DNA of 64,000 nucleotides from Pseudorhodoplanes sp. (lineage in GTDB: Bacteria; Pseudomonadota; Alphaproteobacteria; Rhizobiales; Xanthobacteraceae). The DNA lies in assembly GCA_019187085.1 (NCBI GenBank), contig JABARS010000021.1, positions 56,589 through 120,588 of the forward strand. The letters are read 5' to 3'. Shown here piece by piece: positions 28,629-38,709 of this stretch. A program made the translations under genes and the position numbers. The number at the start of each line of letters is the position of its first letter. The first letter of the stretch is position 1. Below the pieces are notes generated by a model, which saw nothing but the letters and a program-made list of their open reading frames with translations, was not told the origin of the DNA and did no database searches.

Positions 28629-28728
28629 GTTTTCGCGCAGGCCGGGACCCGGTCGGGGACCGATGGTTAAGCCAACCCTCCCGTGTCCGGCCCCTGTCGC
28701 CCGCAGCGCCCGGCCGGCCGCAGGCCGA

Positions 28729-30108
28729 TCAGAAATTCACGGAGCTGCGCACGCCCACGATGAACGCGTTGCGTACCGGCTCGTCCGTGTCGGGATGGGG
28801 GACGTTGCCGCCCGGGCGGACGATGTACTGGACGTCCGGCTGCACGGTCCACCAGGGGGCAAGCTGGACGCTGTAGCTCGCCTCGAATACGGTCTCCGCC
28901 GAGCGGATCGGATAAGGCGGGCCGTTCAGCGCCAGGGTGTCGCGGTCGAGATCGGCGAGCCGGCCGCTCAGCCGGGAATGGGCGAAGCCCAGCGTCAAGA
29001 GGTCGTTCGGGCGGCCGGCAAAGGGGCCCTTGAAGCCGATGCCGCCGTCGACATACCAGGCGACGGTGTTGCGGTCGGACGGCGCCATTCCTGCGCGCAC
29101 GAACACGCTGGCGCTGCGTTCGCCCGCGCGCCAGAGCATCTGGTCGATCACGCCGTAGAGTCCCCAGTTGCGCTCGTGAAACAGCGGTTCCGGGGCCGGA
29201 TCGGTCGCAAGGGAGAGGATCGCCCCGGTCGCCGGATCGACGCCGAAGCGCTGGTCCGCGTAGCGGTCGGTCGCGTACCAGACCCCGATCTTGTAGGCGG
29301 CGGCAAGCCCGGCCGCCTGCTCGCCCTGATTGACGACGTACTGCAGCTCCCCCATCCACAGCGCCCCGCCGGCCGGCCGGAACTTCGTGCCGTGGCGGTT
29401 GCAGAGCTGCGGATCGTCTTCGGTGCAATTACGCCCCGCCGGATCGCCGCCCATCACGGCGGCAAGGAAGGCGATTTCGTTCGTCGGCTTGAGCGCGAGG
29501 CGCACGCCCGGTGCCGTGAAGGGCGAGGCCGGGCCGCCGCTTCTGATGTTGGCGCTGAACGGCGTCGCCCACCCGAACGTGTTGTTGATCAGGCCGCCCG
29601 CCGTCGTGCTGGTGAAGAATTCGTCGTCGGCGGCGAGCATGCCGGCGCGCACCGAAACCGCGTCGTTGTAGAAATTCTGCTGGAACCACGCGGTGTAGAG
29701 CCGCGTCGTCGCGAGCGCGTCGATGTTGCTCGGGTCGGCATGCGCGCCAACCAGATCGTTGGTGAGCCGTCCGGCATTGTGAAACTGGAAGGCACGCACA
29801 TGCGTCGACGCGCCCTTCCAGCCGACAAGCTTTTCGAGATCGGTATTGATCACGCCCTCGGCGCGGCCGACATAGGCGGAGCCCGAGCGGAGGCCGCCAT
29901 GGGGGACCGTGAAGGTCTCGCCGATATAGGCGATGCCGACCACGATGCCGCGCGCCTCAAGCGCGCTGCGCGTCCCGCCCCAGTCGCCGGTAAGCTTGTC
30001 GCGCTGCCAGAGCCCGTCCTGCGCCGGCGCGGATTGGGCCGCGAACACGAACGGACCGACCAGCAACGCCAGGATCAACCCGCGCCACGTCCGGCGGCCG
30101 CCGATCAT
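28729..30108 (-). CDS. OprB-family carbohydrate-selective porin
   Basis: A 459-residue outer-membrane protein. A signal peptide (residues 1-29, ending SAPAQD) is followed by a sequence typical of the OprB porin family: WQRDKLTGDWGGTRSALEARGI near the start and alternating beta-strand patterns throughout. The last residues VRSSVNF end in phenylalanine, as required for outer-membrane insertion. OprB porins pass glucose and other sugars, but specificity varies. It stands alone between the dnaK promoter region and the methyltransferase gene. Confidence 0.85.
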   Translation of the reverse strand: MIGGRRTWRGLILALLVGPFVFAAQSAPAQDGLWQRDKLTGDWGGTRSALEARGIVVGIAYIGETFTVPHGGLRSGSAYVGRAEGVINTDLEKLVGWKGASTHVRAFQFHNAGRLTNDLVGAHADPSNIDALATTRLYTAWFQQNFYNDAVSVRAGMLAADDEFFTSTTAGGLINNTFGWATPFSANIRSGGPASPFTAPGVRLALKPTNEIAFLAAVMGGDPAGRNCTEDDPQLCNRHGTKFRPAGGALWMGELQYVVNQGEQAAGLAAAYKIGVWYATDRYADQRFGVDPATGAILSLATDPAPEPLFHERNWGLYGVIDQMLWRAGERSASVFVRAGMAPSDRNTVAWYVDGGIGFKGPFAGRPNDLLTLGFAHSRLSGRLADLDRDTLALNGPPYPIRSAETVFEASYSVQLAPWWTVQPDVQYIVRPGGNVPHPDTDEPVRNAFIVGVRSSVNF

Positions 30109-30203
30109 GATTTTCGCCCTCCCCGGCCGTCCGACCGGACCCCTCCCTCGTCATTAATCGCGGCGGGAATGCGGGTCAATCGCGCCGTGCGCGGTCGCCG
30201 GGG

Positions 30204-30875
30204 TCAGAAGGCTGCGAACAGGTTCGAGCTGAGCGAGCCGAGCCGCAGCCCGGTATAGCCGATGCGCGCGCCCGCCGGGACCAGCGCCGCGAGCCTGTCC
30301 CTGGTCATCAGGATCAGGTTTTCCGCGCGCGTCCATTCGGACTTGCCGAGTTGGTCGCACGCAAAGGCGAAGCTTGCGTCCCAATAATGCAGGAACGGAA
30401 TGGCGGTGTGGTGCTCGACCGGGAAATAGCGATTCGGCACCGAGATGAAGACCTTGCGCGCGACGCGCGTCATCTCCCGCACGAACACGGCCTGATGGTC
30501 GCGGCTGCCGACATGCTCGAGCACGGCATTGGAGACGGCGAAGTCGAACTGCCTGTCGGGAAACGGCAGCGGGCGGTTGGCCTCGATCCGGCGGTAGGCA
30601 ATGTCCGGGAAGGCGGCCCGGAAATGCGATCCCTCGCCCAGCCCGACGGCGGTGATGTTCCGGCGATGCGGGTATCGGCGCGCCATCACGTTGGCAGCGT
30701 CGTTGACGACGTCCGACACGCCGATATCGATCACCGTGTCGTCCGGCCGCGGCCGGCAAAGGCGCATGAAGTCGTCGAGGATCCGGTCACGCGCGGCGAT
30801 CACGAGCCGCTCGCCGAGCGACCTCGGAGCGGCGACCTGATAATAGCGCCCGTCGACAAGCTCGTTTGCGCTCAT
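30204..30875 (-). CDS. Class I SAM-dependent methyltransferase
   Basis: A 223-residue methyltransferase of the type-11 group. The SAM motif TVIDIGVSD is followed by VGLGEGS, and FDFAVSNAVLEHVGSRDHQ is the characteristic motif IV/V region. KVFISVPNRYFPVEHHT resembles enzymes acting on lipid or sugar substrates, but this is not decisive. The ATG at 30875 is used; ATG 30884 and GTG 30887 are nearby alternatives and no ribosome binding site decides between them. It lies upstream of the OprB gene on the same strand. Confidence 0.75.
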   Translation of the reverse strand: MSANELVDGRYYQVAAPRSLGERLVIAARDRILDDFMRLCRPRPDDTVIDIGVSDVVNDAANVMARRYPHRRNITAVGLGEGSHFRAAFPDIAYRRIEANRPLPFPDRQFDFAVSNAVLEHVGSRDHQAVFVREMTRVARKVFISVPNRYFPVEHHTAIPFLHYWDASFAFACDQLGKSEWTRAENLILMTRDRLAALVPAGARIGYTGLRLGSLSSNLFAAF

Positions 30876-30961
30876 GCATGCCATCACGCTGCAAAGGCCC
30901 GATCCTAGAAACGAATGGCTAACGCGGCGTTAGCCGGATCGTGACGATTGCATCGGGCCGG

Positions 30962-32737
30962 TCACGGCCGGACCCGATAAACCTGGAACGGCCCGCCCGA
31001 TGCGACGGCATCGAGCCAAGCGGGGACGCGCCCTGATTGGAGCGCACCCCAGAGGCTCTCCTCCCGCTCCCGCGGCGTGAGGCCGACCGGAGGACGCGGG
31101 CCGCAGGTGACGACGTAATTCACCTTCCAGTCGCGCAGGATGTCCCGCGCCTGCCCGGGCGGGGACGACAGCATCCGATGCGCGGCAATCATGCCCTTCG
31201 ATTCCCAGTGATAGGGCGCCGACATGACCGCGTGCGGCGTCAGCGCGAGCACGAACGGCCCGAAACTCACATCGGTCGCGATCAGGCCCGGCGGCAGCGC
31301 CGCGAGGGCGACATAGTTGTCCGACTGGAAGCACGCACGGCTTTCCGGCCGCGAGAAGTCCTCGCGGTCGTGCAGGCCCAGCGCGAGCGTGAGCCCGATG
31401 GCTCCCGACGTGAGCACGAGCGGCGTCATCGCAAGCGCGACAGCGAGGCATGCGGGTCCTGCCCTGAGTTTCAGCCTCGCGAGTACGTGCGGCGCGAACA
31501 CGGCCATCAGCGGCATGCCGAACCAGATGGCATAGGAATATCCGCGGATGGCGATGACCGTCACCGCGGCCGCGAACAGAAAGACGCAGGCGGCGGCGAG
31601 GAAGCCGAAATCGGTCTGATATTTCCTGACGCCGAGAAGCCAGAGGGTCGCCCCCGTTGCTGCCGCGGGGAATGTCGCAAAGCCCGCTGCCGTCAGGGGA
31701 CTGACCTGCAGGACCGCAAACAGCGGACGCATCTCGCGCACATCCGCAAGCCAGATCGGCCACAGGCCCGGATCGACCATCGCGAACGGTCCGGCCCGGC
31801 AGGCCGGCTGCCATGCCAGGAAAATCGCGATCGCCCCGATCCCGGCGAGGCCGGCTTTCGCCGCGCGCCGCGCCGGATGCGATCCGGAGGGAAGGAGCAG
31901 CACGGCGCCGACAAACGCGATCGCCGAGACCGCGTTGATCGCGATCGAATCGCAATGCGGATGCAACCATCGATCGGGCCCGACCGTCACAGCAAACGCA
32001 CACAGCGTGGAGACGAACAGCGCGGCGGCATAGGCGCGCAACGCCGCATCGGCTTTTGCATCGACCACGAAGCGCATCGCCAGCAGGGCGCCGCAGCACA
32101 CAAGATACGGCAGGCTCTCGTAGCCGACCGCGAGCGCAAGACCGGTCAGCGCGCCCGCCGCCGCTCCGCACCATGTCTCGCGGTCCGACCAGACCGTCGC
32201 GGCCGCGGTCAACAGTGCGAGCGCGATCTGCACGTTGTGATGATCGATGCGGCCGGGCATGAATTGCTGGTAGGCCGGAATGCCGGCCGCCGCCATCAGG
32301 AGCGCGAACAGCGCGGCCTCGCGTCCGCCGATGCGCCAGGCGATCGCGGTCATGCCGGCGAATGCGGGCCACAACCAGAGCAGCGGCCAGGTCGCGCGCA
32401 TCAGGCGTTCGGCGATCTCCTGCGATGCGAACAGCCCGAACAGGCCGTAGAGTCCGGCGAGCCCGGCATCGATGAGGCGCGACCATTGCGAATCGAAACC
32501 GAACGGCGGCGCCACGCGCGGCTGGTGCAGATCGAACCAGCCGCGGCCGGCGAGCCAGTCGCGCATCTGCACGAGGCGCATCGCATCATCGGTATCGAGG
32601 AGAGTGCGGCCGGTATTCGTCCAGTGCTGGACGAGGAGCATCACGGTCACCGCCGCCAGGGCGAGCCCGAAGCACGCGGCGAACGGCACCGCGCGCGGGG
32701 GAGCCGGCGAGGCAATGCTGCTCGCGGTGCTGCTCAT
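30962..32737 (-). CDS. Polytopic GT-C-like membrane protein with STT3/AglB-like motifs
   Basis: A 591-residue membrane protein with roughly 10-13 hydrophobic segments and a soluble C-terminal part of about 110 residues. The first loop after TM1 carries an acidic cluster (Asp48, Asp50, Asp51 in LLDTDDAMRLVQMRDWL), and a later loop reads MPGRIDHHNVQ (Asp165-His166-His167). Both resemble loop motifs of STT3/AglB-type oligosaccharyltransferases and other GT-C glycosyltransferases, but I find no WWDYG motif. Related alphaproteobacterial proteins are usually called hypothetical or mislabelled as AcrB. The ATG at 32737 has AGAGGG about eleven bases upstream. A lipid-linked sugar transferase is a reasonable inference; the substrate is unknown. 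Confidence 0.6.
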   Translation of the reverse strand: MSSTASSIASPAPPRAVPFAACFGLALAAVTVMLLVQHWTNTGRTLLDTDDAMRLVQMRDWLAGRGWFDLHQPRVAPPFGFDSQWSRLIDAGLAGLYGLFGLFASQEIAERLMRATWPLLWLWPAFAGMTAIAWRIGGREAALFALLMAAAGIPAYQQFMPGRIDHHNVQIALALLTAAATVWSDRETWCGAAAGALTGLALAVGYESLPYLVCCGALLAMRFVVDAKADAALRAYAAALFVSTLCAFAVTVGPDRWLHPHCDSIAINAVSAIAFVGAVLLLPSGSHPARRAAKAGLAGIGAIAIFLAWQPACRAGPFAMVDPGLWPIWLADVREMRPLFAVLQVSPLTAAGFATFPAAATGATLWLLGVRKYQTDFGFLAAACVFLFAAAVTVIAIRGYSYAIWFGMPLMAVFAPHVLARLKLRAGPACLAVALAMTPLVLTSGAIGLTLALGLHDREDFSRPESRACFQSDNYVALAALPPGLIATDVSFGPFVLALTPHAVMSAPYHWESKGMIAAHRMLSSPPGQARDILRDWKVNYVVTCGPRPPVGLTPREREESLWGALQSGRVPAWLDAVASGGPFQVYRVRP

Positions 32738-32825
32738 GGCGGCCACGACCCTCTGCTGCCCGTCGAAGAGCCTCCACTTGGCCCGATCGGGGTTTAGGTT
32801 CGTTTAACGCTGAGGAACCGGCCGT

Positions 32826-33470
32826 TCAGAGGCCGAGGTCGCCCGGATCGCGGCCGGGCCGCGGGCGATAGACCGGCAGCGACCAGCCGCGCAGCAGTGC
32901 CGCGCCGCGCACGACAAAGCAGACGGCAAAGCCGGTCGCAGCCGCGGGCAATTGCGGCACGCCGGCGACGACGAGGCCGACAAAGGCGAGCCCGCCCGCG
33001 AGCGCGGCGGTGACGTAAATCTCCTTGCGCAGGACGACCGGGATTTCCCCGCCGAGAACGTCGCGGATGACGCCGCCGATCGTCGCCGTCACGATCCCCA
33101 TCATGATCGCGACGGCCGGCCCCGTGCCGGCATCGAGCGCGCGTTCGGCACCGACGATGCAGAAAAAGGAGAGCCCGGCGGCATCGAGCCACAGCAGCAG
33201 GCGGTAGCGCGATTCCGGAATATGCGCGGTGAAAAACACCACCACGGCGACGGCGACGCAGGCCGCGACATAAGCCGGCTGCTCGACCCAGAAGACCGGT
33301 ACGAGGCCGAGACACAGGTCGCGCACCGTTCCGCCGCCGACCCCGGTGACGGTCGCAAGCAGCGCGAAGCCCACGACGTCCATCTGCTTGCGCGAGGCGA
33401 CGAGCGCGCCGGTGACCGCGAACACCGTGATGCCCAGCCAGTCGAGCGCGGCAATGAACGTGTCGAGCAT
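32826..33470 (-). CDS. TRIC-type (YadS/UPF0126) membrane channel protein
   Basis: A 214-residue protein with about seven hydrophobic segments arranged as two repeats. The repeat signatures are GVGGGTVRD and TIGGVIRDVLGG. This is the bacterial TRIC/UPF0126 family, whose characterised members form trimeric potassium-permeable channels. The ATG at 33470 has CGGGAT upstream. It lies upstream of the GT-C protein on the same strand, and the two may be co-transcribed. The physiological role in bacteria is not established. Confidence 0.85.
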   Translation of the reverse strand: MLDTFIAALDWLGITVFAVTGALVASRKQMDVVGFALLATVTGVGGGTVRDLCLGLVPVFWVEQPAYVAACVAVAVVVFFTAHIPESRYRLLLWLDAAGLSFFCIVGAERALDAGTGPAVAIMMGIVTATIGGVIRDVLGGEIPVVLRKEIYVTAALAGGLAFVGLVVAGVPQLPAAATGFAVCFVVRGAALLRGWSLPVYRPRPGRDPGDLGL

Positions 33471-33633
33471 CGGCAATCCCGGTACGGCCGTTGTGACTTA
33501 ATTCGTGTCTTGACGGCGCAAGGCCGGACTTCTTAGGTCAGGGCCGACCGGGGATCACGACTGCCGGAGCCCGGCACGGCGCCCCGACGCCGCCATTGGG
33601 CCGCATCGCAACCGTCATTTCAAGGACCGCCAT

Positions 33634-34587
33634 TTGTCACATCGTCCGATCGGCATTCTCGCAATCCTGTTCGCCCTGTGCGCACAGCCGGCGTCCGGCG
33701 CCGACGCGATATTCCCGACGGCATCGCGCATCGGGCTTGTGCCGGCGGCGGGCATGACGCCGAGCCGCGCATTTCCCGGCTTCGAGGATGCCGGCCGCAA
33801 GGTCGTTTTCCTGTTCGCCGAACTGCCGGCGCACGCCTATCCCGACACGCTCAAGAGCATGCGCGAAAGCGGCCGCTCGATGCCCGGCGTCAGCGAGATC
33901 AAGCGCGAGGTTCTGCTGACCAAGAGCGGCGCCGCGCACATGATCAGCGGCGACCAGACGGTCAACGACGCGCCGTCGCGCAAATGGATCCTGGTCACCT
34001 GGAACAGCAATTACGACTTCGCCGCGATGGTCACCGCGATCGTGCCCAAGGATGCGGCCGCGGATTATCCGGATGCCAGGGTGCGCGAGATCCTTGCCTC
34101 GCTGAGCCTGCGCGGCGACGTGCCCAACGACGAGGTGCTCTCGTCGCTGCCGTTCCGCGTCGCCGAAACCGGCGCGTTCAAGTTCGCGCGCCCGGTCTCG
34201 GTCGGCCGCGCGGTCCTCTTGACCGACGCGGAGCAGTCGCTGTCCGAAACGCTGAGCCAGCCGCAAATTCTCGTCTCGATCGCGCCGGTCGCGCCGGTGG
34301 AGGCGCCCGACCGGCCGCGTTTCTCGCAGCAACTTCTCACCAACCTGCCCGGCCTGAAGGACGTGCAGATGACGTTTTCCGAGCCGCTGCGGATCGCCGG
34401 CCTGCCGGCGCACGAAATCCGCCTCTCCGGCAAGGACGCCAAGACCGGGACGGCGGTGACGGTCGTTCAATGGGTGCGGTTCGGCGGCGGACATATCGTG
34501 CGCCTGGTCGGGCTTTCGCCGAACGACCAGTGGACGGACTCCTTCGCCCGCTTCCGGCGCATCCGCGACGGTCTGGAATTCCGCTGA
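33634..34587 (+). CDS. Secreted protein of unknown function
   Basis: A 317-residue protein with a signal peptide (residues 1-22, ending PASGADA). The mature part is mixed alpha/beta and shows two similar-looking halves, each ending in a strand such as WILVTWNSN or VVQWVRFGGGHIVRLVG. No known domain is recognised. The start is a TTG at 33634, supported by AAGGA at 33622-33626 and by the signal peptide starting there. It is convergent with grpE, with four bases between the stop codons. Confidence 0.7.
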   Translation: MSHRPIGILAILFALCAQPASGADAIFPTASRIGLVPAAGMTPSRAFPGFEDAGRKVVFLFAELPAHAYPDTLKSMRESGRSMPGVSEIKREVLLTKSGAAHMISGDQTVNDAPSRKWILVTWNSNYDFAAMVTAIVPKDAAADYPDARVREILASLSLRGDVPNDEVLSSLPFRVAETGAFKFARPVSVGRAVLLTDAEQSLSETLSQPQILVSIAPVAPVEAPDRPRFSQQLLTNLPGLKDVQMTFSEPLRIAGLPAHEIRLSGKDAKTGTAVTVVQWVRFGGGHIVRLVGLSPNDQWTDSFARFRRIRDGLEFR

Positions 34588-34591
34588 ACGC

Positions 34592-35215
34592 TCAGGACGG
34601 ATCGCGCTGACCGGCCGGCGCAGCGTCGGCCTGCGGCGCGGATCTCGGCGCCCCGCGGGAAACGCCGACAAGCGCGGGACGCAAGACCCGTTCGCCGATC
34701 CGGTAGCCGGCCTGCATCACCTGCGCCACGTGCCCGGCCGGAACGTTCTCGTCCGGCACTTCGTACATCGCCTGATGGAAATTCGGATTGAACTTTTCGC
34801 CGGTCGGCTCGAAACGGTGGATGCCGTTCTTGGCGAGCGTATTGAGCAGGTCGCGTTCGGTGAGCTCGACGCCCTCGATCAGCGCCTTGACGCCGGCATC
34901 GGCGCCCGTGCGCACGTCCTCGCCGACCGCCTCAAGCGCGCGGCGGATATTGTCGGCGACGCCGAGCAGATCGCGCGCAAACGAGGAAATTCCGTAGGTG
35001 CGCGCATCCGCCACCTCGCGCTCGGTGCGGCGACGCAGGTTCTCCATTTCGGCCAGGGTCCGCAGCACCTTGTCCTTGAATTCGGCCGCTTCCTGCCGGG
35101 CTGCGGCCAGTTCGGCCTCCGTGTTGGCGGTCGCGGTCGTGGTCGCTTCGGTTTCCGTGGCGGCCGGTTCGACCTCCGATCGAGATGCCGCCGGCGCTCC
35201 GTCAGTCTCCGTCAT
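34592..35215 (-). CDS. grpE: Nucleotide exchange factor GrpE
   Basis: A 207-residue DnaK co-chaperone that releases ADP. The alanine/threonine/glutamate-rich N-terminus is followed by a long helix (about residues 35-85) with [18 protein letters not shown]. The beta domain ends with the typical HQAMYEVP and [22 protein letters not shown] short disordered tail follows. The ATG at 35215 is used; a GTG at 35224 is possible. It lies downstream of hrcA, the usual order, and seven kilobases from dnaK. Confidence 0.95.
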   Translation of the reverse strand: MTETDGAPAASRSEVEPAATETEATTTATANTEAELAAARQEAAEFKDKVLRTLAEMENLRRRTEREVADARTYGISSFARDLLGVADNIRRALEAVGEDVRTGADAGVKALIEGVELTERDLLNTLAKNGIHRFEPTGEKFNPNFHQAMYEVPDENVPAGHVAQVMQAGYRIGERVLRPALVGVSRGAPRSAPQADAAPAGQRDPS

Positions 35216-35292
35216 CAGTCGCACATTCCGTCAGATCGTGGGTCGGATGACCCGCATATCAGGATGAAGGCGGGAAAAATCAAGCCGAAGCG

Positions 35293-36369
35293 TCAACTCG
35301 ACAGCAGCCTGCTGACCACCTTGGCGGTGTAATCAACCATGGGGATGATCCGCGCATAATTGAGGCGGGTCGGGCCGATCACGCCCAGCACCCCGACGAT
35401 GCGGCCGCTGCCGTCCCGGTACGGCGCGACGATGGTCGAGGAGCCCGACAGCGAGAACAGCTTGTTCTCCGAGCCGATGAAGATGCGCACGCCCTCGGCG
35501 CGCTCGGCGCGGCCGAGCAGATCGATCACCTCGCGGCGGGTTTCCAGATCGTCGAACAGCAGGCGCACCTTTTCCAGGTCGTCCAGCGCCTTGAGGTCCT
35601 CCAGCAGGTGGGCCTGGCCGCGCACGATCAGCTTGCGGTCCTCGCCGCCGCCCGACCAGCTCGCGAGCCCGGCCGCAACGATCTTCTGCGTGAGCTGGTC
35701 GATCTCGGCGCGGTGCGCTTCGAGCGCGGTCTCCAGTTCGGCGCGCGCCTCGGCGAGCGTGCGGCCGCGGATGCGCGCATTGAGGAAATTCGTCGCCTCC
35801 GACAAAGCGGAGGTCGGCAGCCCGGCCGGCACGCTCAGGATCCGGTTCTCGACCGTTCCGTCCTCGGCGACGAGCACGACCAGCGCGCGCTCGGGCTCGA
35901 GCCGGACAAACTCGACATGCTTCAGCCGCAGGTTCATCTTGGCCGAGAGCACGACGCCGGCCGAGCGCGTGAGCCCCGACAGCATGCCGGACGCCTGCGT
36001 CAAAACATTCTCGATGGAGGTGCCGGAAGCCGCGACCTGCGCCTCGATGGCGCGGCGCTCGTTCTCGTTGAGATTGCCGACCTCCATCAGCGCATCGACG
36101 AAGAAGCGCAGCCCGATCTCGGTCGGCAGCCGGCCGGCCGAGGTATGGGGCGCGTAGATCAGCCCGAGCTGTTCGAGGTCCGACATCACGTTGCGGACCG
36201 AGGCCGGCGACAGCGAGACCTGCAGCATGCGCGCGATATTGCGCGAGCCCACGGGCTCGCCGGTCGCCAGATAGCTCTCGACGATCTGCCGGAAAATCTC
36301 GCGCGACCGCTCGCTCAGTTGCGCGAGCGTGACCTGCGTTGCGCCGATCGGAATATCGTGGGACGCCAC
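35293..36369 (-). CDS. hrcA: Heat-inducible transcription repressor HrcA
   Basis: A 358-residue repressor that binds CIRCE elements and keeps chaperonin genes low under normal conditions; GroEL maintains its activity. The N-terminal winged helix contains [27 protein letters not shown] and [20 protein letters not shown]. The C-terminal GAF-like region ends [22 protein letters not shown]. The start is GTG at 36369 with AAAGGAGATC upstream. It is probably co-transcribed with grpE (77-base gap). No CIRCE site is seen in this window, so its targets lie elsewhere. Confidence 0.96.
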   Translation of the reverse strand: MASHDIPIGATQVTLAQLSERSREIFRQIVESYLATGEPVGSRNIARMLQVSLSPASVRNVMSDLEQLGLIYAPHTSAGRLPTEIGLRFFVDALMEVGNLNENERRAIEAQVAASGTSIENVLTQASGMLSGLTRSAGVVLSAKMNLRLKHVEFVRLEPERALVVLVAEDGTVENRILSVPAGLPTSALSEATNFLNARIRGRTLAEARAELETALEAHRAEIDQLTQKIVAAGLASWSGGGEDRKLIVRGQAHLLEDLKALDDLEKVRLLFDDLETRREVIDLLGRAERAEGVRIFIGSENKLFSLSGSSTIVAPYRDGSGRIVGVLGVIGPTRLNYARIIPMVDYTAKVVSRLLSS

Positions 36370-36433
36370 GGACGATCTCCTTTGCGGCCCAAGAATTGTC
36401 TATTTTCTCGGCCGGTTTCAAGCACCCCGCCGG

Positions 36434-37882
36434 TCACACCTTGCGGCCGAGCAGGGCAATGGTGACGACCGGGATGGCGAAGGCCAGCACCGAGGCCGCG
36501 ATCAGCAGCAGGCCCAGTTCCGCATACTGACCGCGCCCGACTTCGAAAATCTGGTTAAGATATTTGGTCTGCAACTGGCCGGCGACCAGCGCCATGTTCA
36601 TCAGCGAGGCCATCAGCGCGAACCAGGTGGCGCGATGGCCGGCGGGCGCATAGAAGGCGATCAGCGTCAGCAGCGGGATCATGCTGAGCTGGGCGAAGGG
36701 CGACGCCGTCGCCGCGTCGATCAGCGCGATCGAGCGCGCCCCGAACCCGAACATCTGCTCCGTCCATTCGTGCAGGCCGAAATAAAGCCCGACGCTCGGC
36801 AGCGACAGCAGCGATCCGGCGACCGCGATCCAGAACAGCGTCTTGGCGACGGAATATTCCGTCAGTTGCTTGGCGAACAGCCAGGTGGCAACGAGCGCGA
36901 GGAAGGCGCCGGTCTGGCGCAGCGTGCCGTAGAACGCCTCGTCGAATTTCAGCACGTCGAGCGTCCACCAGAAATAGCCGTCGCCGACCGCGGGCGTCGC
37001 CCGGAACGCGAAGATGATGATGGTTGCGAACAGGATGGCGCGGCGGCTGGCGATATCGATGTCGCGCGTGACATAGACGAGCATCGTGCAGATCACCGTC
37101 ATCGAGACGATGAAGATGATCTCCTGCGCGTAGGGAACGCCGCCGAGCGCAAGCGCGACGACCGTGGCGCCGAAGGCCAGTCCGCCGCCCAGGATACGCC
37201 ACTCGATCGGACGCCGTTCCTGCGTCTCCGACCTGATCAGAAGGACGCCGGTGACCGACAGCGCGGGGATCAGGAGGCCGAGCAGGAACACCGTCTCCCG
37301 CGGCAGGAAGCTCGCCAGCCATCCCGACAGGCCGGCGACCGCGAGAATCCCGCCCGACAGCGACAGCCGTCCCAGCACCTGGACCATGCCGAGTTCCGCG
37401 CGCACCTCGTCCTCCGGCCGCGCCGCGCTGGCCGCATCGGTGCGTCTGACGACTTCGGTCGACATCGCGTCGGCCACCACGTCCTGTATGACCGTACCGA
37501 CCACGATCAGGAGCGCGCCGAGCACGTAAAGCTGGTCTACGCGCAGGAAGTCGAGCCAGCCTCCGGCGGCTCCGGCGAGCGTGACGAGGCCGCAGGCGGT
37601 CGAGGTGGCGCCGAGCAGGATGTAGGAGCGGCGCTGCGAGCCGAACAGCGGCACGCTGTCGACCAGTTCCCCGAACACCATCTTCACGGTCCAGGGCAGC
37701 GTCAACCACACGCCGATGCCGGCCAGCTCGGAGGGAGTGAGCGTCAGCCTTTCCTTGATCCACATGTCGCGCGTGACGTCGATCAGGCCGAGCGCGCCAT
37801 AGGCGAAATAAACCATGATCAGCGGCAGATAGGCCGGCCGGAAGGCCTGGATCGGCCGCAGCAGGTTTTCCGAAAGGCTCAA
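36434..37882 (-). CDS. MFS transporter of the BT1/folate-biopterin type
   Basis: A 482-residue protein with about twelve membrane segments. WTVKMVFGELVDSVPLFGSQRRSYI matches the conserved loop of the folate-biopterin transporter (BT1) family, and FRATPAVGDGYFWWTLDVL its second signature. Family members move folates, pterins or sometimes other compounds; the bacterial substrate is usually unknown. It lies 64 bases upstream of hrcA and on the same strand, and is divergent from rph. Confidence 0.78.
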   Translation of the reverse strand: MSLSENLLRPIQAFRPAYLPLIMVYFAYGALGLIDVTRDMWIKERLTLTPSELAGIGVWLTLPWTVKMVFGELVDSVPLFGSQRRSYILLGATSTACGLVTLAGAAGGWLDFLRVDQLYVLGALLIVVGTVIQDVVADAMSTEVVRRTDAASAARPEDEVRAELGMVQVLGRLSLSGGILAVAGLSGWLASFLPRETVFLLGLLIPALSVTGVLLIRSETQERRPIEWRILGGGLAFGATVVALALGGVPYAQEIIFIVSMTVICTMLVYVTRDIDIASRRAILFATIIIFAFRATPAVGDGYFWWTLDVLKFDEAFYGTLRQTGAFLALVATWLFAKQLTEYSVAKTLFWIAVAGSLLSLPSVGLYFGLHEWTEQMFGFGARSIALIDAATASPFAQLSMIPLLTLIAFYAPAGHRATWFALMASLMNMALVAGQLQTKYLNQIFEVGRGQYAELGLLLIAASVLAFAIPVVTIALLGRKV

Positions 37883-37995
37883 GGCGCGCTCCTGTCCGCA
37901 GAATCGGCAGTATGGGCTTGTATCACTTGTCGCGGACGCGCCGGGCTCCTAAAAGCGCTCCTGCTCATCTTCGAACTCCGACAAAGGAACGCTGA

Positions 37996-38709
37996 ATGCG
38001 GCCGAGCAACCGGCAACCCGACGAATTGCGATCCGTCTCGCTCGAACGCGGGGTCGTGAAATACGCCGAAGGCTCCTGCTTCGTGAAATTCGGCGACACC
38101 CATGTGCTGGTGACGGCGACGCTGGAGGACCGGCTGCCGCCGTGGCTCAAGGGTCAGGGGCGCGGCTGGGTCACCGCCGAATACGGCATGCTGCCGCGCG
38201 CCACCTCCGAGCGCACGCGGCGCGAAGCCGCGGCCGGCAAGCAGTCCGGCCGCACGGTGGAGATCCAGCGCCTGATCGGACGCAGCCTGCGCACGGTGAT
38301 CGACCTGACGCTGCTCGGCGAGCGCCAAATCACCGTCGATTGCGACGTGCTGCAGGCCGACGGCGGCACGCGCACCGCCTCGATCACCGGCGCCTGGGTC
38401 GCGCTGCACGACTGCATCGCCTGGATGAAGGCACGCGGCCTCGTCAAGGACGGCGTCGTCCGCGACCATGTGGCGGCGGTGTCGTGCGGCGTCTGCAAGA
38501 ACGTGGCGGTGCTCGATCTCGACTATGCCGAGGACTCCGAGGCGCAGACCGACGCCAATTTCGTCATGACCGGCTCCGGCACCATCATCGAAATCCAGGG
38601 CACTGCCGAGCGCGAACCGTTCACCGAGGAGCAGTTCCTCGCCCTGCTCGCGCTCGCGCGCAAGGGCATCGGCAAGCTGGTCGACCTGCAGAAGCTGGCG
38701 GTGACGTGA
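37996..38709 (+). CDS. rph: Ribonuclease PH
   Basis: A 237-residue 3'-5' phosphorolytic exoribonuclease that trims tRNA precursors. It starts with [11 protein letters not shown] and contains [28 protein letters not shown] and [20 protein letters not shown], all typical. Length is normal. AAAGGAAC lies before the ATG. The last bases overlap the rdgB start codon (GTGA), so the two genes are translationally coupled. Confidence 0.97.
   Translation: MRPSNRQPDELRSVSLERGVVKYAEGSCFVKFGDTHVLVTATLEDRLPPWLKGQGRGWVTAEYGMLPRATSERTRREAAAGKQSGRTVEIQRLIGRSLRTVIDLTLLGERQITVDCDVLQADGGTRTASITGAWVALHDCIAWMKARGLVKDGVVRDHVAAVSCGVCKNVAVLDLDYAEDSEAQTDANFVMTGSGTIIEIQGTAEREPFTEEQFLALLALARKGIGKLVDLQKLAVT

Noticed and set aside
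28461..28730. CIRCE element upstream of dnaK
   Set aside because: No TTAGCACTC-N9-GAGTGCTAA or close variant is present; the promoter fits RpoH instead.
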